From the NCBI RefSeq assembly GCF_014805625.2, contig NW_023998415.1, positions 3,419,149-3,483,148 of the forward strand: a stretch of 64,000 nt of DNA, given 5' to 3'. The notes under the pieces were generated by a model. It had not been told where the DNA came from, did not search any database, and saw only the letters and a list, made by a program, of their open reading frames with translations. Below are positions 36,488-47,625 of the stretch, piece after piece. Position 1 is the first letter of the stretch. Every line of letters begins with the position of its first letter. A program made the position numbers and the translations under genes. This stretch comes from Glossina fuscipes (lineage: Eukaryota > Arthropoda > Insecta > Diptera > Glossinidae).

Positions 36488-37926
36488 TTCACGGCCCATC
36501 TGACGTTTGTATATTGTTTCTTGTCTTTCGTATCAAAAGTCAATTGTGAGTTATGTTTCACTTACAAGAACTACGAGTTTCTGCTTCCCACAGGGTTTGG
36601 AACAACATCATTTGGTTCCAAACTTTCCTAATAGTAATGCTAAGTTTTCTTATTCCACTTATCTATCTATATTATGCAATCATCATGTGCGTTTTACATT
36701 CGAAATCGACTTGACTTGCAACTGATGTTAAAAAAACGAGCAGACTCCACAGCGAGGCATATAAGATGTGGACAATTGTTCCCAATACGCCGAGTGGAGA
36801 GGTTTTTCCGAAATATAGAAATAGATGGCATGTTGTTCATTGCTCATCTATTTTAGTAAGGGAGTAGTCATCCGGCTTCCAGCCGAGGCACTTTAAAAAA
36901 ATGCACAAAAAGTTAGCATTAAAATGAAGTCAGCCATTCTGTAATGTCAATCCTGATAAATTGAACGAAGACTGTCTCAGGTCTAATCGTATTTCTAACA
37001 ATTTCCCTCTGTATAAGAATCAGGAGACAATATGGAGACACGGTGAAATTTTACCATTGAAAGCCTTCACAACGGGCAAATTATGACAGGTCTTGCATTG
37101 TATAAAATCTGAAACTATCTAAAATCTAGTAATTGTTTAGCAACCCAGTTATGACTATTTACAGACTGATGATTGTGTTATTGTGTAATTGGTATTAACT
37201 CATTGTCCATGCATATGGTAAAATTTATTATCTTTAAAAAACGGTGGCTCTCTAAAAGGAAGTCCAGTTGTACCGCTCATCTCGTATGACGCCAATATGC
37301 TGTTTTTCCAACAGTAGGTTGCAGGTGTTTGTTGATATGAGCCGCAGATATGTTTTCAACAAACAAAGCTACGCCTGAGTATTATAGTTCGAGCTAAGGA
37401 TTTCAGATTATGTTTTTCTTCCTTTACCTAACTATAGAAATTTAATTATCATTCATAGCATATCATCTGAGCTCGCACTCCAAGCTGTTTACATAGGAAA
37501 CTTCGATTTTTAAAATCTGTGCAAATGATCAATTAGTTCAATCCTTTCAGACCATCGATATAATGATTTTTTTTTTTTTTTTTTTGTTAACATTCTTAAG
37601 TTGTACTACTCCTACTCACCCAATATCAGGGAAATCAGTCAGTCCGATAGGTTCCGAATAGCATTTAAGACTTTTAATAATTCGTTAATAAAACTTATAG
37701 ATTAAGTTTTGAATTTCGATCGTATAATTTACTTATACTATCCATATTTAAACTATTGTTAACTAATTATGCGAAAAGACACTCTAAAGTGTTACTGGTA
37801 TAAAAACTTTAATTATAAATAATAATTATTTTGCTGCCGCTAATAATTAACTAATAAATCCTTAGTTATTAATCATTAATATATGTACAAAGGGTATCTA
37901 CACATTTGAAAATATTTCTCCTATTA
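36488..37926. other. Gene-free stretch
   Basis: Poly-T at about 37567-37586. No gene or repeat recognised. Confidence 0.5.
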
Positions 37927-38269
37927 GAAGACATATATGTAGTAGTGGGTGGTAGCCAAACTTCAAACAGGTCAAGAGACACGCATATCGTATAGCAAGT
38001 GCTTGAATCAAACAAGCCGCTGCATATCTTTCACGCGATTTAGCAGCATAATACTCACTCCAGCAGAACCTTCTCTCTAGAAAACATGTATGTATTAGTG
38101 GTTGGCCAAATTTCGAACTGGTCTATGTAAACACATTTCGTATAGCAAGTAATTGAATCAAGCAAGCGTTTGCATATCTTTCTCGCGACTTTATTATCAT
38201 TCGCTTTATTACTGCAAAACGATCTAAGATCATAGCATAACACTCCGTTCCGCACAACGTTCTATCTAA
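37927..38269 (+). repeat. Diverged tandem duplication, two units
   Basis: Unit 1 (37927-38078) and unit 2 (38079-38269) share AGAA(G/A)ACATRTATGTA, a GGTTGGCCAAA-like block, CGTATAGCAAGT, TTGAATCAA, CATATCTTTC(A/T)CGCGA, then GCATAA(T/C)ACTC and a TTCT(C/A)TCT ending. Unit 2 carries roughly 40 extra bases (38188-38235) that are absent from unit 1. Confidence 0.85.
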
Positions 38270-38539
38270 TGTAAGCTCGTTTTTGCCAAAGAATGCCTAC
38301 ATCAGTCATGATCTACTTTGAAGAAGAAAAAAAAGCACATCTTAAGAGAACGCAATATTGGTCGTCGTCCACCATAAATTGTCAAAGAAACATGATTCTC
38401 GAAATATTAATCTAAGCTATGACAAGGCTATCAAGTATTAAGTGAAAGTGCTTCATTTTCTAAAGCTTTGCAATATTTGATGATTTGATTAAAAAAGTGA
38501 AATGAATATAGACTTTACACTTACGCATATGGATGCTGG
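38270..38539. other. Short gene-free stretch
   Basis: No gene or recognised repeat between the tandem duplication and the next INE-1-like fragment. Confidence 0.4.
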
Positions 38540-38625
38540 CTCTCTTTCCACTTCACTGCAAAGGTATTGCAAACGTTATGACGAAACGAACACACCGTCC
38601 GCTGGTGGTAAATACAATGATATCT
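38540..38625 (+). repeat. INE-1/DINE-1-like repeat fragment, copy 9
   Basis: CACTGCAAAGGTATTGCAAA followed by CGTTATGACGAAACGAACAC, equivalent to the right-hand part of the 24.2-kb copy (CGTTGCAAACGTGTTGACAA and onward). Only this end is recognisable. Confidence 0.55.
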
Positions 38626-41074
38626 AAAATGTCATACGAGCAGTCGAAACTACGATTTATAAATCAAATTTTTTCCAATTTTATTCTTTTAGTTTTTATG
38701 CCTCGAACCTTTTAAAAATTCGTATTTGTTTGATAGGAAAAGTTTAGCCAAACAAATAACACGTTTCAGTTGGTTGAATTTACGACTTTGTCTCTGTGCA
38801 TGCGTGACCTGAGGTCAGAAAAACTGAAAAAATTTAAAAATACAAAAAAGTGAGAACATCAAATTCTCTTATTCCACTCATCCCGCGCTTAGCAATACAA
38901 CAAAAAATCGAACGCCATATAAAACTGAATTTTCCAATAAAACTAGTGAATGGCGACAATTTATTAAATTCAGACAATTTTTATTTTTCATTTTCTTTTT
39001 TCCGAAAAAAAAACGAAAAAAAAACGCAAATATTGAAATGAAAAATTCTGTAGATGAAAAACTTAAATATATGCATTAAAAAAGAATAAAATACTTTTGT
39101 TACAAAACAATCACCACCTGTACACGTGTATACATATGTATGTTCTTGTACTTGCATAGTTATTTATTTACTTTTTTCGTTTATTTGTCTTCAATAAAAA
39201 ATTGTAAAAACAATCTCTGAGCACTAACAACCAAAACAAAAAGGCAATAATCTATATTTGACATATAAGGAATTGTCTGATATCTATATAGTCGATATCC
39301 TTACTGTTGGATAAGGAACGCAAAACGGCAAACATAACAGGCATAGGAAGCATAGGGATATACGTATTACATAACAAAAGATAATATGGCAAACAAACGG
39401 ATGCGCTACCACTGTTTAAGCGTATTTAGGACAAACACCTAAGGCACGGAAAGGAATAACTTTTGAGTGTAAAGGCATTCCGGTTACCTCCAGAAACATG
39501 ATTAATAATTTTTTTGTGGCACGAATTATAATACATGACCTTGACTTGGACGATACGTTCTTTTAAAAAATATGACACCTTATCATACAACACCTGTCCA
39601 CCACTAAGTTATTACGGGAAAAATTCAACCGCTATGCAATCTCTAAATATGCCTATGTAAACTTGCCACAAGGATCATATAGCGAAATACGACTCTATTC
39701 GATCTTTCCCTTTGAAATTATATTGGAGCATTTGGTTACTTGCCAATAATCCATATATATAACCTAGCACGACATATCTCAGAAGTAATGTAGAAAATGT
39801 GCGAAAATGTCGTAACCTATTTCATTATGCAAAAAATTAGGGATTATTTCCAGAGAATAATGGAAAATAGTTTATTGAAAACATTTTCCATGGCTGGCTA
39901 CGAGCTTTTTCTTTCTTGATATATATCCGTAAAGAAGGCGGCGCAATGCCTTAGCGATTGGAAGAGGTGATAACTGAGTTATGTAAAAAGATGATAACAT
40001 CCTTGGTAAACAACTAGCCATGAGTCTCCATCTATTTCTCTTCTTAGTTGCATTAATTGCTCTTTGTAGCGTACCCTAGTGAAGGTTTCATTTGCTTGCA
40101 ACAACTGCCAGCTAATGCTTCAAATTCAGCTTCTCGCCATAGAAGCTTTTTCGAGGACTTTCATAATTTGGGGCTAAGATTAGCTGATAGTACTTTTTGC
40201 AATTATTACGTCTGTTCTTCTATTAATTACGCGCTCATTTTCATAAGTTGTTATTGGCAGCATTAGAGCAGCTTATAATACACTGCATCCAATTGATCCC
40301 TTTGAACGCGAGCGCGATAAGATTCGGGGATGTTCTCAACGACGGCGGTTCTCAATCACGCCTACATTATTAGTATTTACGCTTTGAGTAGCGTAACACA
40401 TCCTTTGTTCAGCAATCATCACGATTAGTGGCGACTTTCTTCGCCTTCTTCTTACTATTTTCTTCGAATATTTATTTTGTCCTTTTTTTTTGCACAGAGC
40501 TCAAGTTATTCCAATCTCCCCTTGCTGTGATAGGTAACCGTCAACGGGACACCTTGCACGTACGTACTAACGCGGCGCAAAACCTGCGCATAATACTTTC
40601 TCATAGAGAAATCACATTTCCACATATTTTCACCTACAAGGTAACATCCTAGAGCGACCAGTAAGGACTGACTTTCGGCGGATTAGGTAATTTTAAGTAG
40701 TAGTTTGCATTGCAGCGGCACTTATGCGATCGTAGACCTTTAAACCATTAAAGCTACATTTTAACAATGATGACATAACATACTCAAACATATCAGAAGG
40801 TTATAGGACACTAGCTATTGTCAAAATTTTAGTGATTTCATTCCATTCTCTGAAAATGACTAGCCCTGCTATTAGTGCGTAAGAACAAACAGAAAGAGTT
40901 TAATGTTCTCAGTACATGATTTTGATAGGTCAATTTTCTTCAAGGCACTTTGTAATCTACGATGAAGGTTGTCTTTAAGCAAAAAGCCTCTATAAGCTCA
41001 TTAATAATTTACTACCTTTTTTGTAATTTCAGACCGTTATCGCATGCCAACAAAAAACGAAAAACGTTCTACAC
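38626..41074. other. Gene-free stretch
   Basis: No gene is supported. The 69-residue plus-strand frame at 40057-40266 follows a pyrimidine-rich CTCTTTGTAG acceptor-like site, but has no donor or recognisable motif. Confidence 0.45.
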
Positions 41075-41190
41075 GCAGCACGGAAGGAATATTACGTGTA
41101 CGCTCGAGAAAGTTAATGATGAACCGCATTACGCAGGACGGAGGGAATGTTACATGTACGTTCGAGAAAGTTAGTGATGAACCACATATA
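41075..41190 (+). repeat. Perfect-period 58-bp tandem duplication
   Basis: Two adjacent units with starts at 41075 and 41133: GCAGCACGGAAGGAATATTA versus GCAGGACGGAGGGAATGTTA, then CGAGAAAGTTAATGATGAAC versus CGAGAAAGTTAGTGATGAAC. The duplication is recent enough to show only scattered substitutions and no indel. Confidence 0.92.
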
Positions 41191-41604
41191 TATATATGTC
41201 GGTTGTGTATAATTCCCATATAAACCGCTACCAAAATGTACGTTAGTTTTCAAAAGTCGATAGCATTACGCTATCGTTAGGAAGCGTGACCTACGCCATA
41301 GCTTCCCAAAAGAACCACGTTCTTGAAAACGAATTAGAATCGAATGGCGACTTAAATAGAAACCTGGCATGTGATAATCTTTATAGAAACATATAAAATC
41401 GAGTATACCCAAATCATAAAAACAATCAATGTACATGCATGTGTACGTATATACATAAAAAAAAAAATACAAATAAGATTGATTAATAAAGTAATATTTC
41501 AAGTTTTTAGGTTTTTGCGAATTGGAAGAAAAGACATCGTATTTATAATATATATCCATGCCTATGCATGCCAAGCTCTTCATTAAATCCTTAAATCTCC
41601 GCAG

Positions 41605-41721
41605 CTCTTATGCGGCCCAATTCTAAGACAAATCTAATATATGATCTGTGGGGATGGTGGGTGCATGAAAACGAACTAAGCTGCAAACAGTTCCATACAT
41701 ATGTGTGCGCCACCTGTAAAG
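41605..41721 (+). other. Candidate 117-nt exon on the plus strand
   Basis: An acceptor-like CTTAAATCTCCGCAG precedes an open segment that closes at AAAG followed by the donor-like GTAATTTTTTT. Length 117 is a multiple of three. The open frame includes NLIYDLWGWWVHENELSC and ends KQFHTYVCATCK. Trp, Cys and His density is high for this AT-rich DNA and suggests selection on protein. I do not recognise the peptide. The alternatives are chance or an exon of an unidentified plus-strand gene. No second exon was found nearby. Confidence 0.3.
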
Positions 41722-42854
41722 GTAATTTTTTTCAATATCAAATATTAAAAATTGTCTCTTATTTAAAAAGAAAAAAAAAAAATAATAATAATAATAAAAT
41801 AGAAGAAGAAAAAATCGTTAAATATGCAAATGAGAATAAGTGAAACGCAACAAATTTGTACGCAGTGTGTAAGTGTGTGTAGTGCATATTTATAGAGTAC
41901 TTTTATATACGCTCATACATTTAAGAAAGGAAAAAGTTGAAATTTTATTCTTTCCCTTTCTTACAATTTTTTCTTCATCTTACGAGTAAACTTTGAAAAT
42001 TTGTGGTTTAGCTTGGTGTACAGCCCTGGACACATAAATAGTATGCATTTTACCATGAAAATAAACGCAATAGATTTTTAAAAAAGGAAAGAGAATTACA
42101 GTCGATAGCCTGTGTGGCTAGTGCTCAATGTCTTTTTTTTAGTCTAAGAATTCATTTCATTAGTCTAAAATTAAAATAATAATAATAATAATAATAATAC
42201 AACGAAAAAGTTCATACAGTGTACATATAAACCGGGACTTTGAACTTACAACTAGCACAAAATTCCCGATCTGAAGAAAAATGGATGTCGATTATACTTA
42301 ATCTTTATCATTCGTCATATATATGAGGCTTTATTCCGCCTTGTCTATTCCCGCTTGATATTTACGACCTGTTCTTGTTACATATCTCCCTCGGTAAAGA
42401 ATTATGAGTTTCCTCGATATAAGGCGAAAATTTTGCATTCATATTAAACAAAATTTTCTGGTTAGTCTTTAAAGCGTTTCAATAAATTATGATATGGAAC
42501 AAGTGATTAAATGAAAAAACTGAATTTTCGAAACATTAGCCAATTAATAACATTCAGGCAAACTTAATTGACGTAAAAATTCGGGATGAGATATGGTTCA
42601 ATTATTTGAACCTCCTATCCTACGAGAACTATGCCTTCATACGGCGCAAAAATTTAAATTTCATGATTAATATCATGGTTCATAATAATAATTTAATATA
42701 GAAACTAACCGCAGCAAATTTGATTCATTTTTTGAAGAAAATTGCGCTTTTACATGGAAGCATGGACGCAAAGTACAATGTATTTGCTTCTTTACGCAAA
42801 GAAATAAATTCGAACTCTAAAGTTTTAAAGCACTAGCATGTAAGACTATCAGTT
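41722..42854. other. Gene-free stretch
   Basis: Contains A-rich runs at 41768-41800 and (AAT)n at about 42176-42199. No gene recognised. Confidence 0.5.
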
Positions 42855-42930
42855 TTATTGAAAACTCTACCGCACTTGAGGCTTGAACCCACGACCTTCG
42901 AGTTGTCTACTCAGCCACTCAGGCTCATTA
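42855..42930 (-). repeat. tRNA-derived SINE-like repeat, copy 1
   Basis: The minus strand reads GAGTGGCTGAGTAGACAACT (box-A-like), then GTGGGTTCAAGCCTCAAGTG, whose GGTTCAAGCC fits the RNA polymerase III box B. It ends GCGGTAGAGTTTTCAATAAA. The 3' part from the box B onward is nearly identical to the copy at 57.8 kb. No complete cloverleaf is formed, so it is not a tRNA gene. A weak box A makes promoter activity uncertain. Confidence 0.7.
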
Positions 42931-43571
42931 TTAGTTTTGTATAATCATGCTAAAAGGAATGATTTATTTAAAAATTTATTAATTAGGTAGTTTGAAATTT
43001 TTAAATAATGTCTTGTGTTCTTTATATGTCTATGGCTATATACATATATAGATAGACATAGGAAAAAATCTACTAAATTATCATTTATGCACATTTCAAA
43101 CATATCTCTATACATGTAAACGCATTATTTGTATGTGATATATGGATACGTAAGTGTATCTATATACACATATACGTATTTTATGTAGACGCTAAAAAAT
43201 GTTAAGCCTAACAGTTTAGCATGTTAACATTACTTAGTTCCAAAAATCAGTTCAAATATGAACTGAATGGATAACGAGAACTTTTATCGTCTACAAGCTC
43301 AATATTTTTTAGTTTACCTAATTTACAAACATAGATAGATATGCAATTTTTTTTTTTTTGTTTTTACTTTCTTATTGCTCACATGTACTTGTGTTAAAGT
43401 GAATATGTTGCTCCAGTCATTTCATGTTCATGTAACTTTACAAACTTTAAATTACTTGTGAGACTAACTGCAGAGAAATTTATAAGCATAAACAAACGCA
43501 CACATATGAGCATACATTCAGACTATACCTAACTTGCAGACAGGCAGATGGGCGGACAGACAAAAAAGCAG
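42931..43571. other. Gene-free stretch
   Basis: AT-rich DNA with GATA/TACATA-rich patches near 43037-43165. No gene recognised. Confidence 0.45.
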
Positions 43572-43952
43572 TAATAGCAGTGGAAACTAATACAAGAGGC
43601 ATCAACTGTGTTTCTACAATTGAACGTAGTGTGTATGTCAGGGACTTTTAGTATTTCTTTCTGCTACCGTAGCGCTGTTACGCTAACAGAAGTAGCGCTG
43701 TTACCTTACCAGACACTTTCCTTTTCACAGTTTTTAATGGCTAAAAATGTGTTAAGTTTCTTCATACGACGTCGCTCTGCATCAAGTACTTGTTTACAAA
43801 GTAAGAGCAACGTGAGCGTATATAATTCTGTATTTTTAAATGCGTATTCGTTGTGGTGCCTGAATAAGTATCTACGGAATAAAAAAACCCCAAAAATGCG
43901 GTAGCAAATTTGATTTGCTTTCGTTTCATCGCTTATATTCGCTCACATTGTC
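43572..43952 (+). repeat. Long inverted repeat, left arm
   Basis: The reverse complement of 47258-47625 matches this arm over about 370 bases. Shared blocks, from the outside in, are: AGAGGCATCAA; TTGAA(C/G)G(T/C)AGTGTGT; GTCAGGGACTTTT; GC(G/T)CTGTTACGYTA; AAGAGCAA...GYRTATA; TAATTCGG or its equivalent before TTTTTAA; and TCGCTTATA(T/C)(T/C)CGCTC(A/G)CATTG. In this arm TAGCGCTGTTAC is locally duplicated (about 43669-43710). The open frame at 43608-43904 has no motif. The family is not recognised. Confidence 0.82.
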
Positions 43953-44344
43953 AAGGCTTCAATTAATTTCAATTTTTCATAATTACACGAAAGTCATTTT
44001 TCAATTTAAACATAATAGATCATTAAAGATTTATGTAATACAATTAGAATGGATAAGTAAATAAATAAACGATTCTATGTAGAAAAATGAGAAACATGTC
44101 TTTAACTCTTTAACTGGAGCAATTCGAATCGTTTTTAACGATCTAAAGATACAGTCGAATTTAACTGGCCCAGATAAGTGCCGATTACATTAAGAAAACC
44201 CTATAAACATGCCCCCACAAATACTAAAAATTCAAAAAAGCCACACCAATATCCTACTAATTATCCTCAAAAAGGGGAACCGAACACATACACGTAAACG
44301 CATAAAAACCACCAAATCCGGATAGGACACTTTTCGAGACTTAC
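43953..44344. other. Gene-free interior next to the left arm
   Basis: No coding region and no recognised repeat. Confidence 0.4.
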
Positions 44345-45180
44345 TTATCTAAATATATTACATACGCACTTAATCGTATAGTACCACAAAAGCAAACTTA
44401 AATGGTGCAGAATCGTTTGTAAAATAGGGCATGTATTCGGTTTTACCAAATTTGATTTTAAGAGGTCCCGATTTAGTATGTCCCTCACCATGCAGCGCGT
44501 GTTCCGTACCTCGTTGCTGCGTGGTCTCATACTGAAGGAAGACGAGTAACACAAGGTACTGTCGTCTGCAAACGAGCAGATAGAGTTTTCTAATAAACAG
44601 GACGACGTTAACGAATACCAGAAAGGGAGAAGGAGAAAGAACACAACCTTATGCTACAGTTGCGTTCGAGTAAAATACGTTTGAGGAATATCCGGCAATT
44701 ACAACTGCTATCGACCGGTTATCTATGAAGCTCGGTACGAATCGAGTAAAAATGCTGTCGACACCAAATCTACTCAATTTGGAGACAAGAGCATCGTGCC
44801 ATACTCTGTCGAACCTTACTTTCATCAAAGTGGTGAATACCTCGTAGTTCCATTTTTCGATAAGGTACAACATTAGCTGACCAATGGAGCGCTTTTTGCG
44901 AAAGCCATATTGACAATCGCTATCTGGACCATAGTTGTAGTCCATGGTGTTGGCTACAACGGAACAGACTGCAATTGGGTTATAGTTTGCAGGACATGCC
45001 AGCCAGGTAGCACTTGCTACACAGATTTCGCAACGACCTAACGAGTTTGTCTGTAAACCTTTTTAGTACCATGAATGAAATGCCATCTGACTCCGGCGTT
45101 TTACGAGTACCCAGATTGGCACGGACCTTTTTAACGGCCGTCGTTTGAAAAAATAGTTCAGTCGTCGAGCTTGTTACTCG
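44345..45180 (-). pseudogene. LINE reverse transcriptase fragment
   Basis: Pieces in several minus-strand frames give the fingers motif TRKTPESDGISF (TPGPDGI in active copies) near 45110-45080, then NPIAVCSVVANTMDY. Next is CQYGFRKKRSIGQLMLYLIE (QYGFRKGRST region), then VRFDRVWHDALVSKLSRFGV (the D-x-x-x-A-F-D-x-V-W-H palm motif with the first catalytic aspartate in a changed context). The box SFADDSTLCYSSSF (YADD-type) lies near 44565. The expected GxPQGS box is destroyed by a frameshift between 44649 and 44600. A C-terminal LKIKFGKTEYMPY segment remains. The many stops and frame changes show long inactivity. Confidence 0.82.
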
Positions 45181-45316
45181 TGTAATAGCAATGGGTGATG
45201 TCGTAGGTTGGAGTTGGAAGCAAACATTTCAGCCAGCACATTAGCCTTATCAAGCGGTATTGTTTGATGGTTGTTGAGAAAAATTGGAATCGACGGGGTG
45301 GGTTGTGTTTCGTCTT

Positions 45317-45907
45317 TTAAAGTAAGACGCCAGAGTTTAAGTGCTTCGTTTCTGCACCTGACTGCATTTTGGCAAGTCTGATGAAACCAGTATTTGATTT
45401 TGGGCTCAATCGAAGTATTTTTGAATGGGATGGCCGAATTCCATGTTTGATGATGTTTTGTATTATTTCTGCAACGGCGTTAATGTTATTATTTAAGAAG
45501 TATGGCTTCCAATTGAAATGCCTCATGAATATGGCGAAGATTAACGTACGAAAAGGATGCAGAAAAGGTGCAGGGATCCGAGTTACCGAAAGATACAAGA
45601 ATCGCCTCCATATATGTGGATGCGAAGTAAGAAAAAAGTCTAATGCATTTGGCTGCAACCCATTTACGCTTCGAACATACAATAATTCATTTATATACTC
45701 CGTTAAGCAGCTCTCAAGCGCCATAATTTCAGCATCGTCTTCCTCTGGAGTTGTGTGGGCCGAATGACCCAACCAGTTGAAATCGCCAGCCGCCACGATT
45801 CCGCTTTCGGAGTAGTTATATAGGATGGAAGATGTTGCTTCGTCAGAACCATTAAAGAAAACCACTCTATCCGCGTTTGGACTTCTATAAACAAACCCAA
45901 AATGCAA
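45317..45907 (-). pseudogene. LINE endonuclease domain fragment
   Basis: An open frame of 196 residues starts FGFVYRSPNADR, the YRSP motif of APE-type LINE endonucleases. It continues with GIVAAGDFNWLGHSAH, where GDFN carries the catalytic Asp-Phe-Asn box, and then QPNALDFFLTSHP, equivalent to the LDLVLTs segment before the catalytic SDH. The SDH motif itself is not recognisable, because the frame changes after about residue 120. Upstream, at about 45960-46060, minus-strand pieces such as DIFAFGE continue the N-terminal half of the domain in other frames with a stop. In a live element the domain nicks target DNA to prime reverse transcription. This copy is inactive. Confidence 0.8.
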
Positions 45908-46260
45908 GGCCCCTGTGTGTGTACAAAATTTTGAAACAGTTGCTATCTAGGTGAATGAAGAACACGTAGATCACTGTTTCCACTCATCTAGATTTCGCCG
46001 AAAGCGAAAATATCGTTTGTGTGCGTATACCATGAAAAAATTCTCCCATAACCAGCCTGCGCTACAGTGGTCAATTCTGAAGTAACTTATAATACTTAAA
46101 GATTTCAGTCAGGGACCAGTGTTGGATGCATCCGCAAATGTTACGTCTTTACCGCGAGCGAGCACTCATTACGTCCGACCTCTCCCCATCCTACTCACAG
46201 AGGAGAATCTGGGGATGGGAATGAACAAATTGTTGCTGTTGTTTTGAGGGGACACAAAAG

Positions 46261-46730
46261 CCCTGAGTGGCTGTTTACAATATTCCTATGTCTTGTGTTG
46301 TATTGTTGATGCTGCTGTGGATGTTATTGTTATTATCGCTGTTATTACTGTACTTTCTTATAGTTCCTATTATTGCTATGATTGTGTTGTTGTATTGCTT
46401 CATTTCTGTTGCTATCTTATTATTATCGTTGATTTTCTTGCTGCTATTGTTGTTCTGCCTGTATTTTGCTACGGATACTGCCACTGCTGTTGCTGTTTTT
46501 AATATGAACATACAGTGCTTTTTTTTGTTGTCATTGTTATTATTGCTTGTTGCGTTCTGGTGTTTCTGTTATAGCTCTTGTCGAGTGTGTTAAGGTTATT
46601 ATCGATCTTTTGTTGTATTGTTGTTATTATGTTTGTTGATATTTTAATGTTGTTGTTATTGTTGCTGGTAAAAAGTCGTTATTGTCGGCATTACTCTTGA
46701 CGCAATCATTGTAGTTACTGTTGTTGGTTT
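46261..46730. repeat. TTG/TTA-rich trinucleotide cryptic simple region
   Basis: A long plus-strand stretch dominated by TTG, TTA, CTG and GTT triplets in irregular order, with strong strand asymmetry. The Leu-rich open frame at 46267-46593 is a by-product and not a membrane protein. Confidence 0.8.
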
Positions 46731-47257
46731 TGTTAATGGTTTGACTTTTTGGGGGCCTGCAGTCTGTATTTGCATTTGCTTTTTGGACCATTTTCAGGCC
46801 CGTTTGTATACTGTCCGACTACAGGGCCGGGGTTTCTTACCTTGCTTGCAACATACAAAGCTCTCTTATATAGCCAAACTTATCTTCGAACCCTTAAAAA
46901 AAATTCAAATTGTGTAGGTTAGAGTTAACGATTTCTTCTTCTAATTTTTTAAATATATATTTTTTTTGTTCATTCCTTCCCATTACATAATAAAACTCTT
47001 TTCGTACTCTATCATATTTAAATGAGAAAAATGAAGACGAATATGTCTGGAAGACGTTCTGGAAAACTAGTCATGCAAGCTAAATAAGCGACGCTCCTTG
47101 TGCAGTGATCCGGAAAGTTGCATAAAATACGAACGTACATATTGTACGCAATTACCTTGTATTGTAAGCAAGGACTTCTTTAATGTAAATTTTTTCAATT
47201 ATAAAAAATTTTAATTTATTGTGAAGCGTTTGACAAACATTACATTTAAAATTCTTC
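46731..47257. other. Gene-free interior next to the right arm
   Basis: No gene recognised. The sequence is AT-rich, with T-rich runs near 46960. Confidence 0.45.
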
Positions 47258-47625
47258 AATGCGAGCGGATATAAGCGATGCAACTAAAGCAAATTACATT
47301 TACTACGCGCTCATATGTAAACCACATACACCAGGACGCTTAAGCACTTAAAAACGCCGAATTGTATATGCTCTTGCTTCGCAAACAAACATCCCAAACA
47401 GTGTTAAGCCAGATCAGGCAACAGAGTTTAACAGAGTTGTTGCGCAAACAAATGAAGTGAGAATGAAAAAGAACAAGCAATCAAGTGGCTGCTAACGTAA
47501 CAGCACCTATTTCTGTTACTTGAACAGAATACATGAAAAGTCCCTGACAAACACACTGCCTTCAATTGCAAAAGTAAGCTTGATGCCTCTTGTTATTATT
47601 TCCCAGTGGTGGTGGCAATAAACGA
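47258..47625 (-). repeat. Long inverted repeat, right arm
   Basis: The reverse complement matches the left arm at 43572-43952. Both arms have the same outer end (AGAGGCATCAA side outward), which is the geometry of terminal inverted repeats or of two opposed insertions of one short repeat. This arm lacks the local TAGCGCTGTTAC duplication of the left arm and carries a longer central part (GTTGCGCAAACAAATGAAGT on the plus strand). Confidence 0.82.

Larger units (their letters stand above)
44345..46060 (-). mobile_element. LINE relic with endonuclease and reverse transcriptase
   Basis: On the minus strand the order is apurinic-type endonuclease (about 46060-45450), linker, then reverse transcriptase (about 45180-44345), as in a non-LTR retrotransposon ORF2. 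It lies wholly inside the interval bounded by the two inverted arms (43572 and 47625). The 5' end and ORF1 are not recognisable, and neither is the 3' tail. It is a different family from the LINE at the window ends, since it diverges around the fingers and YADD boxes. The clade is probably CR1/Jockey-like, by inference. Confidence 0.82.

Noticed and set aside
42030..42130. Further copy of repeat unit A
   Set aside because: Only AAAATAAACGCAATAGA-like words agree. Too little to claim homology.
42880..42900. tRNA gene at the GGTTCAAGCC box B
   Set aside because: No cloverleaf or acceptor stem, and the segment is repeated at 57.8 kb with a non-tRNA 3' part. It is better explained as a SINE-like repeat.
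46267..46593. Leu-rich 108-residue frame resembling a membrane protein
   Set aside because: Produced entirely by the TTG/TTA trinucleotide-rich region. Frames on both strands are open for the same reason.
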